This document shows positions 51,480 through 52,408 of a stretch of DNA of 52,408 nt, piece by piece. The translations under genes were made by a program, and so were the position numbers. Position 1 is the first letter of the stretch; every line of letters begins with the position of its first letter. The notes beneath the pieces were generated by a model. That model searched no databases and was not told where the DNA came from. It saw nothing but the letters and a program-made list of their open reading frames with translations. Source of the stretch: Deltaproteobacteria bacterium SM23_61 (GTDB taxonomy: Bacteria > Desulfobacterota > SM23-61); NCBI GenBank assembly GCA_001304105.1, contig LJUR01000033.1, forward strand, positions 1 through 52,408, read 5' to 3'.

Positions 51480-52408
51480 TTAGATCGGTTTTCCCGCCGC
51501 AAAGATGGACCGGGCGATGATGAGGCGCATGATCTCTGAGGTGCCTCCGCCGATGGATCCCAGGCGGGAATCCCGGTAGAGTCTTTCCACCGGGTACTCG
51601 TGCATGTACCCGTATCCCCCGTGTATCTGCACGGCGTCATGAGCCGCTTTCATGCCCAACTCCCCGACAAAGAGCTTGGCCACGGCCGCCTCCACCGGGT
51701 TGATCCCTTTCCCCTGGTCCTTCAGCCAGGCAACCCGGTAAATGAGCAGACGCATGGCTTCGAGGATGACTTTCATGTCCGCCAGCTTGTGCTGGATGGC
51801 CTGGAAGGAGGCGATGGGACGATCGAACTGCCTGCGCTCTCTGGCATAGGATACGGAGGCCTCCAGGGCATATTCCAGGCCGCCGAGAAAAGGGGCCATC
51901 AGGGTGGACCGGTCCCACTCCACCGTCCCCAGGGCGATTAGAAATCCGTCCCCTTCTCTTCTGAGGATGTTTTCCGCGGGCACCGGACAGTCGTCAAAAA
52001 CCAGTTCGCCCGTGGTGGAGGCTTTCACCCCCATTTTTTTCAGCTCCCGGCCCACGGAGAAGCCGGGGTAGTCCTTCTCCACGATGAAAGCCGAGATGCC
52101 GGCCCCTTTCTTCTCCCTGTCCGTGACCGCGATGATGACCATCACGTCGGCGATGGGGCCGTTGGTAATGAACATCTTGGTCCCGTTCAGATAATAAGAG
52201 TCCCCTTTCCGGACCGCGGTGGTTCGCACCGAGGCGGCATCGGAACCGGCTCCCGGCTCGGTGAGGCCCAAGGCCCCCACCCATTCCCCGGAAGCGAGCC
52301 GGGGGACATACTTCTTCTTCTGCTCCTCGGTTCCGTGACGGATAATTGTGTCTCCGCAGAGATACGTATGGGCTCCCCAGGCCAGGCACAGTCCGCCTTC
52401 CGCTCCTC
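51480..52408 (-). CDS. Acyl-CoA dehydrogenase, partial (5' end beyond window)
   Basis: C-terminal ~308 residues of an acyl-CoA dehydrogenase; the frame stays open to the window edge, beginning [16 protein letters not shown]. It has [28 protein letters not shown] and [12 protein letters not shown]. The late loop is [10 protein letters not shown], as in isovaleryl-CoA/long-chain types whose base lies in helix G. There, VEWDRSTL puts an Asp where a Glu is usual. The stop is at 51480. It is upstream of, and probably co-transcribed with, the dehydrogenase at 50.2 kb; the true start lies outside the window. Confidence 0.87.
   Translation of the reverse strand, partial: GAEGGLCLAWGAHTYLCGDTIIRHGTEEQKKKYVPRLASGEWVGALGLTEPGAGSDAASVRTTAVRKGDSYYLNGTKMFITNGPIADVMVIIAVTDREKKGAGISAFIVEKDYPGFSVGRELKKMGVKASTTGELVFDDCPVPAENILRREGDGFLIALGTVEWDRSTLMAPFLGGLEYALEASVSYARERRQFDRPIASFQAIQHKLADMKVILEAMRLLIYRVAWLKDQGKGINPVEAAVAKLFVGELGMKAAHDAVQIHGGYGYMHEYPVERLYRDSRLGSIGGGTSEIMRLIIARSIFAAGKPI

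Overview
The window reads as a piece of chromosome from an anaerobic, metabolically versatile bacterium, most likely an uncultured member of the Desulfobacterota (former Deltaproteobacteria). This is inferred from gene content: a TRAP transporter beside a glycyl radical enzyme, a DUF362 ferredoxin protein, a cytoplasmic Mo/W enzyme with a polyferredoxin, rubredoxin, a GlcDEF-type oxidase, and thiolase/DUF35/acyl-CoA dehydrogenase sets. The intergenic GCAGAG-type repeats also fit such genomes. No rRNA, tRNA or CRISPR array was seen, so placement is tentative.

Layout. 0.1-1.5 kb: a REP-type Y1 transposase between inverted 17-bp repeats, then an IS481-like stub. 1.7-6.2 kb: E1 alpha, E1 beta and E2 of a 2-oxo acid/acetoin dehydrogenase complex plus a zinc alcohol dehydrogenase, consistent with acetoin/butanediol use. 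6.2-7.9 kb: a decayed SDR gene, an intact SDR gene on the other strand and an unrecognised small ORF. 7.9-16.2 kb: the most striking unit. It has a near-consensus promoter, dctP-dctQ-dctM, a glycyl radical enzyme with a Cys-Ser-Glu active site, its radical-SAM activase, a zinc dehydrogenase and a strong terminator. It looks like an import-and-cleave pathway for an unidentified small acid.

16.3-22 kb: a DUF362 ferredoxin protein divergent from a two-gene Mo/W oxidoreductase, in which each subunit lacks one expected Fe-S cysteine; then a metal-dependent hydrolase. 22.2-27.3 kb: a GC-rich block (sugar-nucleotide-type epimerase, cupin, ketosteroid-dehydrogenase-like flavoprotein, ThDP enzyme). 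27.4-33.7 kb: YheT-like hydrolase, an odd rubredoxin, overlapping isocitrate dehydrogenase and aconitase genes (oxidative TCA branch), and a C45 Ntn-hydrolase. 33.9-37 kb: a small exported protein, an HTH regulator, a broken Fe-S flavoprotein and an aminotransferase.

37-42 kb: a MITE-like element and glcF-glcE-glcD (2-hydroxyacid oxidation). 42.5-48.8 kb: a PEBP-like protein, then a minus-strand operon of two thiolase-fold proteins without the usual catalytic residues, a rare SCP2-SCP2-DUF35 fusion, a DUF35 protein and a DinB-like protein. This operon probably acts on acyl-CoA or steroid-like substrates. 49.2-52.4 kb: a PHP protein, a Tc1/mariner-type MITE and two acyl-CoA dehydrogenases, the second cut by the window end. 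From 32 kb onward the intergenic gaps are filled with several repeat families that are nearly absent from the first 32 kb.
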